Assembly (NCBI GenBank): GCA_027559495.1
Contig: JAMXSV010000015.1
Span: 372,001-436,000, forward strand
DNA: 64,000 bases
From: Aurifilum marmelostoma
Lineage: Eukaryota > Ascomycota > Sordariomycetes > Diaporthales > Cryphonectriaceae
Direction: 5' to 3'
Part shown: positions 20,727 through 31,998 of the stretch, piece by piece
Layout: every line of letters starts with the position of its first letter
How positions within the stretch are numbered: position 1 is the stretch's first letter
The notes under the pieces: model-generated
Seen by the model: only the letters and a program-made list of their open reading frames with translations
Told to the model about the DNA's origin: nothing
The model's database searches: none
Made by a program: the position numbers and the translations under genes

Positions 20727-23700
20727 ACGAGCGAGAGAGAGTCGGGGTATTGCCTGTCTTGGAAGCTGCGAGCCAAGACAAGACGGAGGACATGTAACCA
20801 CAAGTCCTATGATGAGACGGAACACAGACTAGAGACAGTCCTAGAACTGTGTCTGCCGAGTGCTCCGTAGAGCATCTTGGCGAGGCGGCGGCGTTGTTAC
20901 TACTTGCTAGGCCATATGGTTTTTGTGGAGTCGTTCTGCATATGATCGAGACTGATCAATGTCGTGCTAGGTGGATGGATCGACTGTATTGTACAGTACC
21001 GTGCATAAGATAGAGTGTGTGTGTGTGTGTGGCCTTGAATTTCTGGAGCGCGCATAGAATGAATCTACGATCTTTACTCAAGTACACATGGCATGGTGTG
21101 GAATACGTAAAACCTGCGTGCCTGGAAAATCGATCGAGTTCTTGTCAAGACTACTGCCGGGGGTGCGTGGCAGCCCATCTCTTACTGGTGACGATCACCC
21201 CGCTACATGAGATCGTCGGGGACACACTCGTCCAGCTGGCGTTCTGACTGCCTAGGCGTGTGGCGCGTTTCGTGCTGTCTCGCACACGATCCATTCCAGA
21301 CCCGTCGGAAAATATCAAATTGACGCGATCAAGTGCCACACTAGACAGTACCACCTCCGTTCGGACAAATCTCTGTTGATTGTATCTGGAAATTATGAAT
21401 GGAGCATCAGTAAGGGATAGAGGATGTGCCCAAAACCGCCAACCGATCCCATCTGTACCTCTCAGCCCCGACCAGAGTGTACTATGTACATACGGGCAGG
21501 TACGTACATATACTTGCTTTGCAGCGAGACCCACCCTCTGGAGAACGAGAGGTTCTGGAACTGTGGGATAGAAGCAAGAAATCGTCCCTGGATCTTGGAG
21601 TCCCCAGACTTTTTTCTTCTTTTTTTTTCTCGGCGTGTGGGCCGTCAAGATTTGTTGTACGGTGCACGCGCACCTGAGTGTTATTCTTACTGCAGATAAA
21701 CATGCATAGTAGACTCTTTTTACGACAACTTTCCATCAACCCGAGATATTAGTATAACTCAAATCCTGACAAGGTGTCAACAGACAGTCCAGTCGACGAG
21801 GTCTTCCTTATTTCCAAGAGGGCTCCTCTTCTCACTCAAAGTTGGCCGCCCCCGTGGAAACGCCAAGGCAGCTAAAAAGCATCTAAAGCACCTAGCGGCT
21901 GGATTGGAGGCTCCAGAGGCTCCAGAAAAACTCTTTGTCGTCCCGGGCGCCGTTGTCCACTTTGACGTCAGCCGCGGCAAGGGGGCAACTGTACGTACCC
22001 TGGAGATACGAGGCCCTGGTGTATCCTACTGTGGTAGTGAAACAGAGATCCGGGACGTGCTCGAGAAACAAAGTTCTTACGTTGAGAAAGAAGAAATAAA
22101 CCCAAAAAAGAGGCAAGAAACACGAAGATACATATATAGACATACATACGTACATTCCAGACTTTTTGGATATGAATAGTAAGGAGTAAATATCGGGCCA
22201 CAGTGGATGCGACGCTCACCCCTTGTTTACATTCACATTCCGCATAGCTTGGTTTGGCTTCGAAAAGGATAATCTTCGGCGGTGTATCACATGTTTGTTC
22301 ACAGTACCAAGTACCGTGTATATCTATCGCTTATCTCACATCTCGCTTCGGGTGCTCAAGAGGCCTCTTCCCTCTTTTGTGCCCCTGTATCCTGATCTTT
22401 GCGCTTCAATAACGACATTCTGACACGTCACTTGTTTGCCCTGGCATGCCTGCAGGGTGGTCATCATGCCTGTGCGGATCTCGATATCTTGTTCAAGCAA
22501 TTCCTGTTCAAGATTGCCATCACGGCCCTTTTTTTTTTTTTTTTTTCTCCTTGCCAGATTCTGAATTCGGTTCTCGCCACTCATTGCGCACACACCGCCC
22601 ACAGGAAAATCCTGACCCTCTCTCTTCTTGGGAAATAATAGGGCCGGATGAGTCCTGGTCTTGAGCCGCGTGGGGTCCGTTTGGATGTATCTGGTGTGCA
22701 CACCCCCACGCGGCAGAGAGAATGTTCGGTCTTTTTTTGTATCTTTCTAAGGTTCTCGGGTGTCTTATTGCTCAAGGTATGGCCGTACCACTGCAGGGGC
22801 CGCGCCTAGTAGATGGCACCCTCTCACACATGCCAAGGCGGACTACGACGTTTCTGTCCCCTACTTGACATGCCCTCCTCTATCTCTGCCTCCTTTGATA
22901 ACAAGTGATCGACTCATGTATCGGTGGCCCTGAATCTTGATCTCAGGGGGGGGCGCAACGAAGAATATGCAGGGCTTGACTACGAGCCGAGGAGGGCGCC
23001 ACACACCTGCCCAGAGGAATGGACAAAGTCAAGAGGAGAACGAGTCCTCTAGTTGCGTTGATCTCCGTGCTAAATTTCAGGTGGGAGGCAGGAGGGTACA
23101 GTCGACTGGTGAAATGGCTTTTTCTATTTGCTTAAGATTCTCGTCCTGCTTCAACTTGCGACGAGAGATCCACCCGAACCCATCTTCCTGCTTTTTGCTT
23201 TCTCCTTTCCCCCTGGTCCCTTATTATCTATCCTGTATTAACTCTAATCAATAAAATCACACACGAATTTCCCCATCACACGTTTGGACAGATATGTGAC
23301 AGGCCACAAGAAAGAAAGAGAAGAAAAAAAAAAGGACAACTAAGCCACGTTCTATTCGGACCCCCGTGTCAGTGATACTGGCCTCATCGACCTGGGATGT
23401 ACACGACTGACGACTACAGAAGGAACTACGTCACTCCCTCAACACGCACCTTCTCAACACATACACAACGGATCCCAGCCCAGAGACAAGTGACACAGGA
23501 GGGGGAAAAAACCTCTCTCTCCACTCCAGACTGGATCTATTCGGAGTCCCTCTCTCATAAGGCCAGTTGCTCCCTGTGGAGCTCCCCAACAGTCGAGACC
23601 CGCCAGGGACGTGGACCTTTTGTGTGTCGAATTCATCGCGTCTGGAATTGATCGTCATCGCTCTTCCTCGTTGAGGGCAGTCTCAGCTCTTGTCGTGCCT

Positions 23701-23933
23701 ATGGTCTAAACCTGAATCTGAAGGGAAGAGGGTGAGAGCCTGTTATCGACTGGCGAAGAGAGCATTACGAACACCCACACGACGGGGTCCATGTAACCCA
23801 GACGGTCGGTCGGTCATCCAGGGTCTCGTCTCTTCTACACACCGAGGGACATAGTGCTACGCTCTTTCTTACTGTACAGTCCTGCCCGGTATACCGCCGC
23901 CGTCTGGCTCGGGTCCAACCTCAGCCTGCCGCC
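20727..23933. other. long intergenic region, no gene recognised
   Basis: About 3.2 kb between glucosidase II and the MscS channel. Contains a short (GT)n near 21015-21031 and a T18 run at 22529-22546. The open frames here are short and lack homology or codon bias. Confidence 0.5.
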
Positions 23934-24339
23934 ATGACGTCCCCGGTACACGTCGACACCAGCGAGAAGGCTGATCCAAGCCTCCTGCTAAGGAGCAGTA
24001 AGTTGACTTCTCCACCCGCTCGTCTATAGGGCGCTCCACACACGACCCGTGTATATGTGTGTGTGTCGTGCGTGTGTGTCTTTGTATCTTTCATCAGAAC
24101 CCCCCATATCCATGTGTGTTGTACTATTATAGTTATAGTAGTCTCTATAACATCCCAAGAGAAATGAGTAAACTCAACCTTACACCACGCCTACCCTGAC
24201 TTCCTCTCTCTCGCTCTCTTGCTCACCTCCTGAGGTTGCACCACGTCTTCCTCCTCCCCCTACTCCCCCTCACCCTATCTTGATACATGTCTCGGTCTCT
24301 GTCCTTCTGTCTCTGTTTTTCGTCCTTGTCCTCACCAAG
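23934..24339 (+). promoter_or_regulatory. probable 5' leader with upstream ORF and leader intron of the MscS gene
   Basis: An ATG in good context (gccgccatgacg) at 23934 opens 21 codons and then meets a strong donor, GTAAGT at 23998. A long pyrimidine tract ends in CACCAAG at 24339, 27 bases before the channel ATG, so a 342-nt leader intron is likely. The small exon is out of phase with the channel frame, so I read it as an upstream ORF rather than a first coding exon. Confidence 0.4.
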
Positions 24340-24366
24340 CACATAACCCCCACCACCATCGTTATC

Positions 24367-27005
24367 ATGGCGCCCGACCGCCAGAGCCCCGACTCGGCTG
24401 ACCCGTTTTATCAAGACACCAACACCCTGAGCCACTCCGAGTCCCAGGAAAATGCGAGCAGGCTCATGGATGACCTCGAGCTGCTGCAGGCTGAGCGTCT
24501 GGCCAGCAACGAGGAGAAGAGACAGCGGGAGGGGTCCCGCCGCAGATCCAAGTCTCTAAACCGCAGACATCACCCAGAGGGCCAGCCAGAGGATGCCTTT
24601 GACACCCTGACGAGGGAGCCCCAGATCCCCACGACCAAACCTCCCGAGAAGGTCACCATTGTCGGCAGGTTCTTGAAGGAGATCAAGAGGTTTCCTAGAA
24701 TCATCAGATATTTTGTTTATGTAAGTCAGGACAAGTCACAACACGCACCCATCTTTCGAAAGAAATAACCACAAGTGGGATGATTCCTCTAATGAACCCC
24801 CCCCCCCTCATAGGCTATACCTATAGCTGCTATTCTCCTCACGCCGATATTATTAGCCAAGTTTGCCCTGAACGGCGACAACCCGGTCGGAGGAGAAGGC
24901 GGCCTCGAGCTGCTGTGGTTCGGAATATGGCTCGAGATAGTCTGGTGCAGCCTTTGGGCAAGCCGCATCATCGTGGCTACAATGCCCTGGTTATTCGGCT
25001 CGGTGGCCAAGGTGATCGGATCGAGCAATCACAAGAAGTGGAAGGACATTGGCAGACAGATGGAGATGCCGACGGCGGGCTTCATCTGGCTGCTGGCGTT
25101 GATCTGCTCCTACAAGCCCATCACCGACAACCACCGCAGTGGTGGTGGGTCCGGCGACCCCCCTACATCACGTGGATCGACGTCGTCTGGAAGGTCATCA
25201 TTGCCCTCTTCGTGCTGGTCACAAGCAACTTCGTGGAGAAGATCCTGATTCAGTGGATCGCGACCTCGTTCCATGTGCGCACCTACGCCTCTCGGATCGA
25301 GCAAAACAGGATCAACATCGACTACCTGGTCCGCCTGTACGAGTACTCCAAGCAGAAAATGGTCCAGGACGACCCGGAGTGGGTCGAGGCCAACGGCGGT
25401 CCTTCTGGGGCCAAGACACCGCTGAGGATGGTGCAGCAGAATGCCCGTCTGGCCCTGAACAACATCGGCAAGGCTGCAGGAAGGGTAGCTGGTGATCTCA
25501 CGGGCCGCAAGGTCATGGCCGCTGGACACCCGCGCAAGGTGGTCCTGGAACTGATGCGCAACACACACAACTCGCACATCCTTGCCCGGCGCATTTACCG
25601 CACCTTTGTGCGCGAGGGCGCCGAGACCATTACCCTGGACGATCTCAAGGAGGCCTTCGCCGCGCCCGAGGATGCAGAGGCCTGCTTTGGCATCTTTGAC
25701 CAGGATCTGAACGGCGACATCTCGATGGAGGAGCTCGAGCTGGTGTGCAACGAGATCCACCTGGAAAAGAAGGCTATCGCGGCCTCGCTCAAGGATCTGG
25801 ACTCGGTGATCAAGAAGCTGGACCAGGTCTTCCTGTTCATCATCTTCATCATCGCGGCCATTGTCTTCATCTCCATCATCTCCGGATCGGCAGCCTCGGC
25901 CCTGGGCACAAGCGGAACGACCATTCTCGGTCTTTCCTGGATGCTGCAGGCGACGGCTCAAGAGTTCCTGCAGTCCATCATCTTCGTCTTCATTAAACAT
26001 CCTTTTGACGTGGGCGATCGGGTCACGGTATACGGCAACACGGGTTCTCTGGGAACCGGCGACGACTATTATGTCATGGAGATTTCTCTGCTGTATACCG
26101 AGTTCAAGAAGATGGAGGGACATATCGTCCAGGCCCCCAACTCTCTGCTCAACACCCTGTTCATCCTCAACCAGCGGCGCAGCAGCGGTCTCGCCGACCC
26201 CATCGAGCTCAAGATGCGCTTCGGCACATCCAGCGCCCTGGTCGAGGAGCTCAAGGCGCGCATGCTGGACTTTGTGTTGGAGAACAAGCGCGACTACCAG
26301 CCGCAGATCATCAGCGAGGTGCGCACCATTGACGAGGTCTACTCGGTCACTATCAACATCATCTTCTTCCACAAGTCCAACTACCAGAACGAGCTGGTCC
26401 GCCTCCAGCGCCACAACAAGTTCGCCGCCGAGCTCATGCACCAGATGAACGAGCTGGGCATCGAGGGCCCCCGCAAGGCCCAGCCTGGCGGTGCCAAGGA
26501 GTATCCCTTCTACTATGTTCCCGTCAGCCCGCCCGATCAGCAGCACCACCAACAGAGCACAGGCCCCTTCCCCAGCGCCGGCGTTACGGCTGCCGTCGGA
26601 GGAAGCAGTCCCGTCATCGGCCCCAAGAACGAAGGGCTTGCCAGAGGTGACAACGGCAGCATCCGCGAGGTCAGGTCGCAGTCCTCTTCTAACTGGAGCG
26701 AGGCGGATGCCATGCGCAGGCGCCGCGCCGAGTCCCGCGCGAGGCTGTACGAGAACAGGGTGCCTGACTTTGGCGACGTGTTTGAGGCGCGTAAGGACCC
26801 CGCTGCTACGAACCTGGCGAGGCTGCAGGTGCTTAGGGAGGAGGCAGCGGCCAGCAGTCATGCTTCGAGTGTCGATATGCTGGGCCCCTTAGACAGGAGT
26901 CAGACGATGGATTCAAACTCTACACAGAGGAGAAGGATCTTTGGGCGGCCGAGGAGTGCCACTCGGGATGGGCAGAGGAGTGATGCTGGGGGGAGTATAG
27001 TGTAG
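24367..27005 (+). CDS. EF-hand mechanosensitive ion channel, MscS family (Msy1/Msy2-like); frame broken once
   Basis: Fungal MscS-type channel, like S. pombe Msy1/Msy2 in the ER membrane, which responds to hypo-osmotic swelling and shapes Ca2+ signals. Exons 24367-24720 and 24814-27005 (93-nt intron, GTAAGT...CATAG). The order is an acidic/basic cytosolic N-terminus, several membrane spans (IPIAAILLTPILLAKF, LLWFGIWLEIVW, GFIWLLALICSY, VIIALFVLVTSNFVEK), an EF-hand (loop DQDLNGDISMEE), the MscS pore helix and beta domain (VFLFIIFIIAAIVFISIIS, FVFIKHPFDVGDRVTVYG, IVQAPNSLLNT), and a long disordered tail. Near 25158-25163, a C6 run, the frame must slip: with one more C it reads DPPYITWIDVVWK. 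The corrected product is about 848 aa. No splice signals explain the shift. See the findings on homopolymer breaks. Confidence 0.92.
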
Positions 27006-27421
27006 GCGTGGGCGGGCGTGTGGGAGGTTGAAGTTTATTTGTTTTTCAGCCACCCGGATAGGGTCAAGAGTGAGAGCGCATACGTCGGGTATACATGTCC
27101 ATCGGAAGTATTTGACACGTTCCTTTTAGCGTAATTCTTTTTTCTCTTTGCTTCTTTTTTTTTTTTTATCCTTTCTCTCTCTCCATGGGAGAAGGCATCT
27201 TGCCTGGCTGCTTGGATAAATCTTGGACTCAACAGGACACAGACAACCTTGGAAAACGAGCGAAACCAGATGGACATGTTAGACTCAATACCCCCCGATA
27301 GAATAGACTTGGAAGGAATGTTTATCCTTGATGACTACTCTTCAGCTCGATATCCCTGATAGCATGGAAGCCGCGTAAAAAGCATAAGCCGAAGCCCACC
27401 CGGGAAAAGGCAAAACATATT
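27006..27421. other. convergent 3' spacer
   Basis: About 416 bases between the convergent stops of the MscS and R3H genes. T-rich (T13 at 27155-27167). No coding signal; it must hold both 3' UTRs. Confidence 0.6.
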
Positions 27422-28777
27422 TTATTGACGTGTTTGAGCAAAAGGTATAGTAGCCTTGATTCTAACAAACTTCTCTCCTTCTTCACCCACACTCTCACTC
27501 TCTAGCCTCAAGTCCCTAGCAAGATTATGGATCAACTTCCGCCTCTCCTTGATCATCGGGGTGAAATCATGAGTCCTGCTGCTGCTGCTGCTGCTGCTGT
27601 CGCTGGTGATACCACCCAGCTGTTTTCTCCCCACAGCAATGACAAGCATCCGGCTCAACACGTCCCTCACAAACCTCTCATCCTCACGAGCGTTCACGTA
27701 AAAAGACGTAACCGAGTGACTGGACCAGCTCACAGGCTCTAGAACGCCCACGTCCAGTCCAGGATACGGCCAGTCCAGCCCATCGCCACGCTTCGCCAGG
27801 AGCCTGCGCCGCCGCTTGTCGTCGTCGTCGTTGCACTCTTCCCGCCCCTTAGAAAACATGGCTCCCCTCCCTGGAATCCTGACCGGGACGCCCCAGCGAC
27901 GGCTCATCTGCGGCAGGGACAGGTGCACAGGGTTGTCCTTTTCCCCGCGCAGCCAGGCGCCGACAAACTCGACCCTCCTGCTGGTCCGCTCGCAGTTCCA
28001 CCCGGGCGGCGTGCTGACGAGGCGGCTGTGGGCTTTGCCGGGCCCGTCAGCAACAACACCCACCAGCGCGTCGACGTCGTCCACCACGTCGCGGGCCTTC
28101 CACCCCACCTCGCCGCCGAGCTGGATGGTGACGGCCTGCTGGTCGTCGTACTTGCGGCTCAGCAGCGCGAACAGCTCCGCGATGGCGGACGCGCAGGTGT
28201 CCAGGACGAGCTTGGACCGCCTGTCGATGACGGCGGCGCGCACCCAGTCGGGGCGGGCCTGCACCATCCACGCCGGCGCGAGCGTCAGGTCGATGATGAT
28301 GGTGGTGGTGGTGGTGGTGGTTGTATCCGTGGTGGTCGGCAGGTCGAGGTGCTCGTCCACGGCCTGGATCCACGGCGCCAGGATCGTGTCGCCGTCGTAT
28401 GGGAACCAGTAGCTGTTTCCAAACCTGGCATACCTGATGTTTGTGTCTGCGAAGATGCGGAGCCTGATGATGTGCGGTGGCGGGCCCAACACGTGCTGCT
28501 GCTGTGGGGCGGCTGTTGCTGCGTCGAGTCCCGTGTCAGCTGGGCACGTCGCCGTCGATGTCATCACGCCCGCTATGTCCTGCGGCCGGTCGAAGCGGAA
28601 GGCCGGGGTCCAGGTGGCCAGGAGCTCCTGGATGTCGGACAGGATCGTCTTGCATGACAGGAGCAGGGGGAGGAGGGGCGCGGTCTTGGAGGTGGTGCCT
28701 GTGGCGCGGACTTCGGCGGGTAGGAGGTGAGAGAGGATGGCTTGGCGTAGCTCTGCTGGACAGTCTAGGAAGTGCAT
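27422..28777 (-). CDS. F-box-like N-terminus with C-terminal R3H motif, 451 aa
   Basis: Intronless gene of 451 aa. The first 50 residues (FLDCPAELRQAILSHLLP, then LLPLLLSCKTILSDI) follow the hydrophobic spacing of F-box-like modules that recruit substrates to SCF ligases. The C-terminus (about 410-440) reads ERRKLIHNLARDLRLESESV with the RxxxH of an R3H domain, a single-stranded nucleic-acid-binding module, followed by the usual hydrophobic strand (FVRIKAT). The middle is unassigned, with HIIRLRIFADTNIRYARFGN and a poly-Thr run at about 155-162. Two trinucleotide tracts encode Ser and Thr runs (27577-27601 and about 28299-28320), so length polymorphism is likely. Both domain calls are from pattern only; the combination suggests RNA-linked ubiquitination but this is inference. 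Confidence 0.7.
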   Translation of the reverse strand: MHFLDCPAELRQAILSHLLPAEVRATGTTSKTAPLLPLLLSCKTILSDIQELLATWTPAFRFDRPQDIAGVMTSTATCPADTGLDAATAAPQQQHVLGPPPHIIRLRIFADTNIRYARFGNSYWFPYDGDTILAPWIQAVDEHLDLPTTTDTTTTTTTTIIIDLTLAPAWMVQARPDWVRAAVIDRRSKLVLDTCASAIAELFALLSRKYDDQQAVTIQLGGEVGWKARDVVDDVDALVGVVADGPGKAHSRLVSTPPGWNCERTSRRVEFVGAWLRGEKDNPVHLSLPQMSRRWGVPVRIPGRGAMFSKGREECNDDDDKRRRRLLAKRGDGLDWPYPGLDVGVLEPVSWSSHSVTSFYVNAREDERFVRDVLSRMLVIAVGRKQLGGITSDSSSSSSSRTHDFTPMIKERRKLIHNLARDLRLESESVGEEGEKFVRIKATIPFAQTRQ

Positions 28778-29723
28778 TGTCTCTGTTGCTTTCTGTGTCT
28801 TAGTCTATCGTTGGGGCTTTCTGTTGGTGTTCTTGAGAGCTTCTGGATCGATGGGTAATCCATGTGGTTGGAGATGGAAACAGAGTAGGTTTTTGCTAGG
28901 GAGAATAAGTCCTTGGATATCGGGGCAGTCTTGTGATTATCACACCTGAATGGCTCTCACTGATTGATCTTCCAGATGGAATGAGAATCGTGAATGCTGA
29001 AGCAGATGTTTAGTTAGATTGTGGACAACTTTTCAGAATAATTAGGTGAGACAACTGATCATTTCTCTTGCCCGCCATCAATCTCAATGTGGATGTGGGC
29101 GACTCTTGTATGATAATTAGCTGATTAAAATCTCACTGGTTTGGATTATCATTGAGTGACTCACAGAATCCAATTACTCTCTTTGCTGCTGCGCCTTAAC
29201 ACAGCCTTGAGGCAAGGGTATTATCGGCATTTCTTGCAGCGGTGGAGGATATATCACGCCCACAGCATATTCAAGGCTCGGATAAGACTTGAGCCCTGTT
29301 GAGGTTTTGGATATTTGGCGTGTGATCTGGCATGACCATGGCCAAAATCAATATATGTAAGTTTTGCATACACAGTTATATATCTGTAGGCTGCAGTTCA
29401 TAGCATTGTTGGCGTAACTGCGCCCCTAAGAAGGGAAGCATCTTGCTAATTATCCAGAGCAGTCATCTAAGTAGACCTTTCAAGTAGATACCTGTTAGGT
29501 ACCAAGCTCAAGACTCCACGTTCTTATCTCCTGGCTCTTGTGTTGCTTCTTGCCTTTTCTTTTTCACAAATCACAACTCTAGAGAGCAAAAAGGAAAAAA
29601 AACATGCCACATCCTCCGAGCACCAGATTCCTTCCACCTCCTAGCCCAGCAGAACCAATAGGCTGTGAGATACTTCTGATGTCACACCACTGTCATGATG
29701 CTATAGGGCCCAAGCATATTCTC
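28778..29723. other. intergenic region between R3H gene start and aquaporin end
   Basis: About 950 bases, relatively AT-rich, containing the leftward promoter of the R3H gene and the 3' UTR of the aquaporin. No gene or repeat recognised. Confidence 0.5.
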
Positions 29724-30762
29724 CTACGGCAAGAGAGGTTCTCTCTCGGCATCTTCAGATGCGTCGGCAGACTCAAGCTGCAGAAGCTTGATGAACCTGT
29801 AGAACCCAGCAGCAAGAGTGGCGCCTGAGAAGATAAATCCACAATATTAGCATCATGAGCTCGATACGGAGACGAAAATGGTTGATCCGAGATGCTTACC
29901 GAGGAGAGGGCCCAGCCAGTAGATCCAGTGCGTGCTGCCAAAGTCAAGCATGACCAGGTCCGGGCCAAACGTCCGCGCGGGGTTGAGAGAACCTCCCGTG
30001 TAATAAATACCAGGCAGTCTAGTCCAGCATCAATTTAATCAGCCAAATAACAGGGTACGACAAAGAGACAAACTATCCGGGCGGATAAGAAAAAGAAGAA
30101 AACAGCGACATACTCAGCCACGAAGAGCGCAAAGCCAATGACCAGCGCCGCCAGCGCGTTGCCCTCGTGCTTCTCGACGGCCATGAAGTAGATGGCGAGC
30201 ATCAGCTGCATGGTGAGCAGGGCCTCGATGAGCAGGCCCTGGAGCGGGGAGGCGCCGTGGCCGAGCTTGGTCTGGACGGCATAGTCGCCTGGGAACATGA
30301 CCCTGACGAGGAGCGATGCGACGACGGCGCCGAGGACCTGGCCGGCGGCTAGGAAGATGCCCTTGATCCAGGCTACTTTGCCCACGAGGCACATTCCCAG
30401 GGTGACCTTGAATGTGCTTTCATGTCAGCGAAGGTTTCCCAGTAAGATGTAACGAATAACTAGAATGCGCCAGTAATGAGAACTCTCGAGGGACTTACAG
30501 CGGGATTGAAAAGACCACCGCTGACCCTGGCAAAGATGGAAACATTGACGGCCAGGGAGAACCCAAACGCGAGGCTGATATACAGAAGCTGCGTGAGGTT
30601 GATGTCCCCCGGATGGACGCCATCTTCCACATGGGATGTATCCGAGTTTGCGACTTGGGCCGCGGAGAGTGCCATCAGCAGGAACAGGAATGTCCCTGCA
30701 AATTCTCCCGAGATCTCGACGGCGTGGAGCCTCATGTGCTTGAGAAAGGTGTTGGGAGCCAT
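29724..30762 (-). CDS. aquaporin (MIP family), orthodox NPA/NPA type
   Basis: Membrane channel for water and possibly small solutes. Four exons: 30762-30499, 30406-30114, 30018-29900 and 29824-29724, for 258 aa. All junctions keep phase; the first intron splits the first half-helix just after the first NPA (GGLFNPA | VTLGMCLVG). Both signature boxes are intact: FNPAV and LNPARTFGP. Membrane spans appear at ISGEFAGTFLFLLMALSAAQV, LLYISLAFGFSLAVNVSIF, the GIFLAAGQVLGAVVASLLV segment, LLTMQLMLAIYFMAV, ALAALVIGFALFVAE and HWIYWLGPLLGATLAAGFY. The short C-terminus ends EREPLLP. The arginine after the second NPA is present, as in selective water channels; I cannot assign substrate from this. Confidence 0.94.
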
Positions 30763-31998
30763 GATGAAAGAGGGTTGATCTCAGGGATGATAATTGGGAT
30801 ATTGGCAAGCGATTGATGCGGATGTTTCGGAGTGGGCGCAGTTCTTGAGATACACACACATTCACAAACGATCAGGAACACAAGAGGGTAGGATCATTCC
30901 CTCTTATACTTTGGCAATTACCTTTATCTTCTTTGTCCCCGGATCCATTCCGCATCGACATCAATTCTCGCATGCTCCGAGCATGAAGTCGCTCTGACGA
31001 TCCCTTTACCGCCATTCAGTCTGACCTTCCCTGCCTGTAAGGATTATTTTTTTCTTTCTTTTCCTTTTCTCCCACTGATGGGCATGAATACTCAAGAAGA
31101 CGGGCATGAAGCTTAATGGACGATCTCCGTGGATGATCTTCAGCTGCCCAATGCCACTCTGGACCCCCACAACTGGGCAGCCTAGATGGATGAATACCGA
31201 ATGGGCATCAACAGCCAGAATCCCAGATCGATGTCAGTGAGGCTGCATTGTGGGGAGTTTCCTGGTAAGTTTGGGGCCAACCGCCAGACAGTCTTTCCGT
31301 AGTATTGATCATTACCATGGTGACCCTGGCGAGCGAGGGCTGGTCAACCCGGTGATAAGTGTTGACGAGTCGACAGGGTTACTTAAGGTGTCTATCCCTT
31401 GACCGTTGCACGATACCACCTCGTACGATGTAGGCCCTATAGATTGCAGTCTGCTTTGACTTTTGAGAGACAGGACACGAGCTGGTCGCTGACTCGGGCA
31501 CTTCCACAGTACAAATAATCAAGTTCACTCGTAATGAACAGCTGATTTGTATAAACCAACAGACTAGTAGCATTCCAATTCAGCAAAAACTAGTCACACC
31601 CTCCTGGTACAATTCATCCATTAGACAGACTGTGGATGCCGAATGTTAAGTTTCCTTTTATATGTTGTGGCTGCTGCCGGACAATCTATATTTACCACGT
31701 TGGAAAGTATAGACCACCGATTTTGTACATCATCAGAATGTTCCATCTCTAGCAAATGCTCTTGTTGTTGTGCTCCCAATCCCCCCCCCCCCCAAAAAAA
31801 AAGAAAACAACCAGAGTCATCACCCTCGATCCTCCTTGATTCACATGTATCTTTCTTTTTGCTCAAACCTAAAAATGCCAGTCATGATTCGACAGCATTC
31901 TTTGTGCGTCAATCTGGCAAGAACGTCAGAGCCCTCGCTTGGCTCTTCTCCATCATCTTGCATCCTGCTCACTTTGTTGATGGCGGTAATATCTTGTT
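30763..31998. other. aquaporin promoter / ABC-transporter 3' spacer
   Basis: About 1.2 kb. Pyrimidine-rich DNA at about 31047-31074 lies upstream of the aquaporin. A C13-A9 composite homopolymer lies at 31781-31802. No coding signal. Confidence 0.5.
31781..31802. repeat. C13-A9 composite homopolymer
   Basis: Thirteen C followed directly by nine A, between the aquaporin and ABC-transporter genes. Confidence 0.95.

Noticed and set aside
23934..23997. Small exon MTSPVHVDTSEK as first coding exon of the MscS gene
   Set aside because: Its phase at the GTAAGT donor does not match any acceptor before the channel ATG, so it is treated as an upstream ORF.
25100..25200. Short intron as explanation for the MscS frame change
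   Set aside because: No GT-AG pair of plausible length keeps the required phase, and there is no branch site before candidate acceptors.
25110..26861. 583-codon open frame on the minus strand
   Set aside because: Antisense shadow of the MscS channel, caused by GC-rich third positions.
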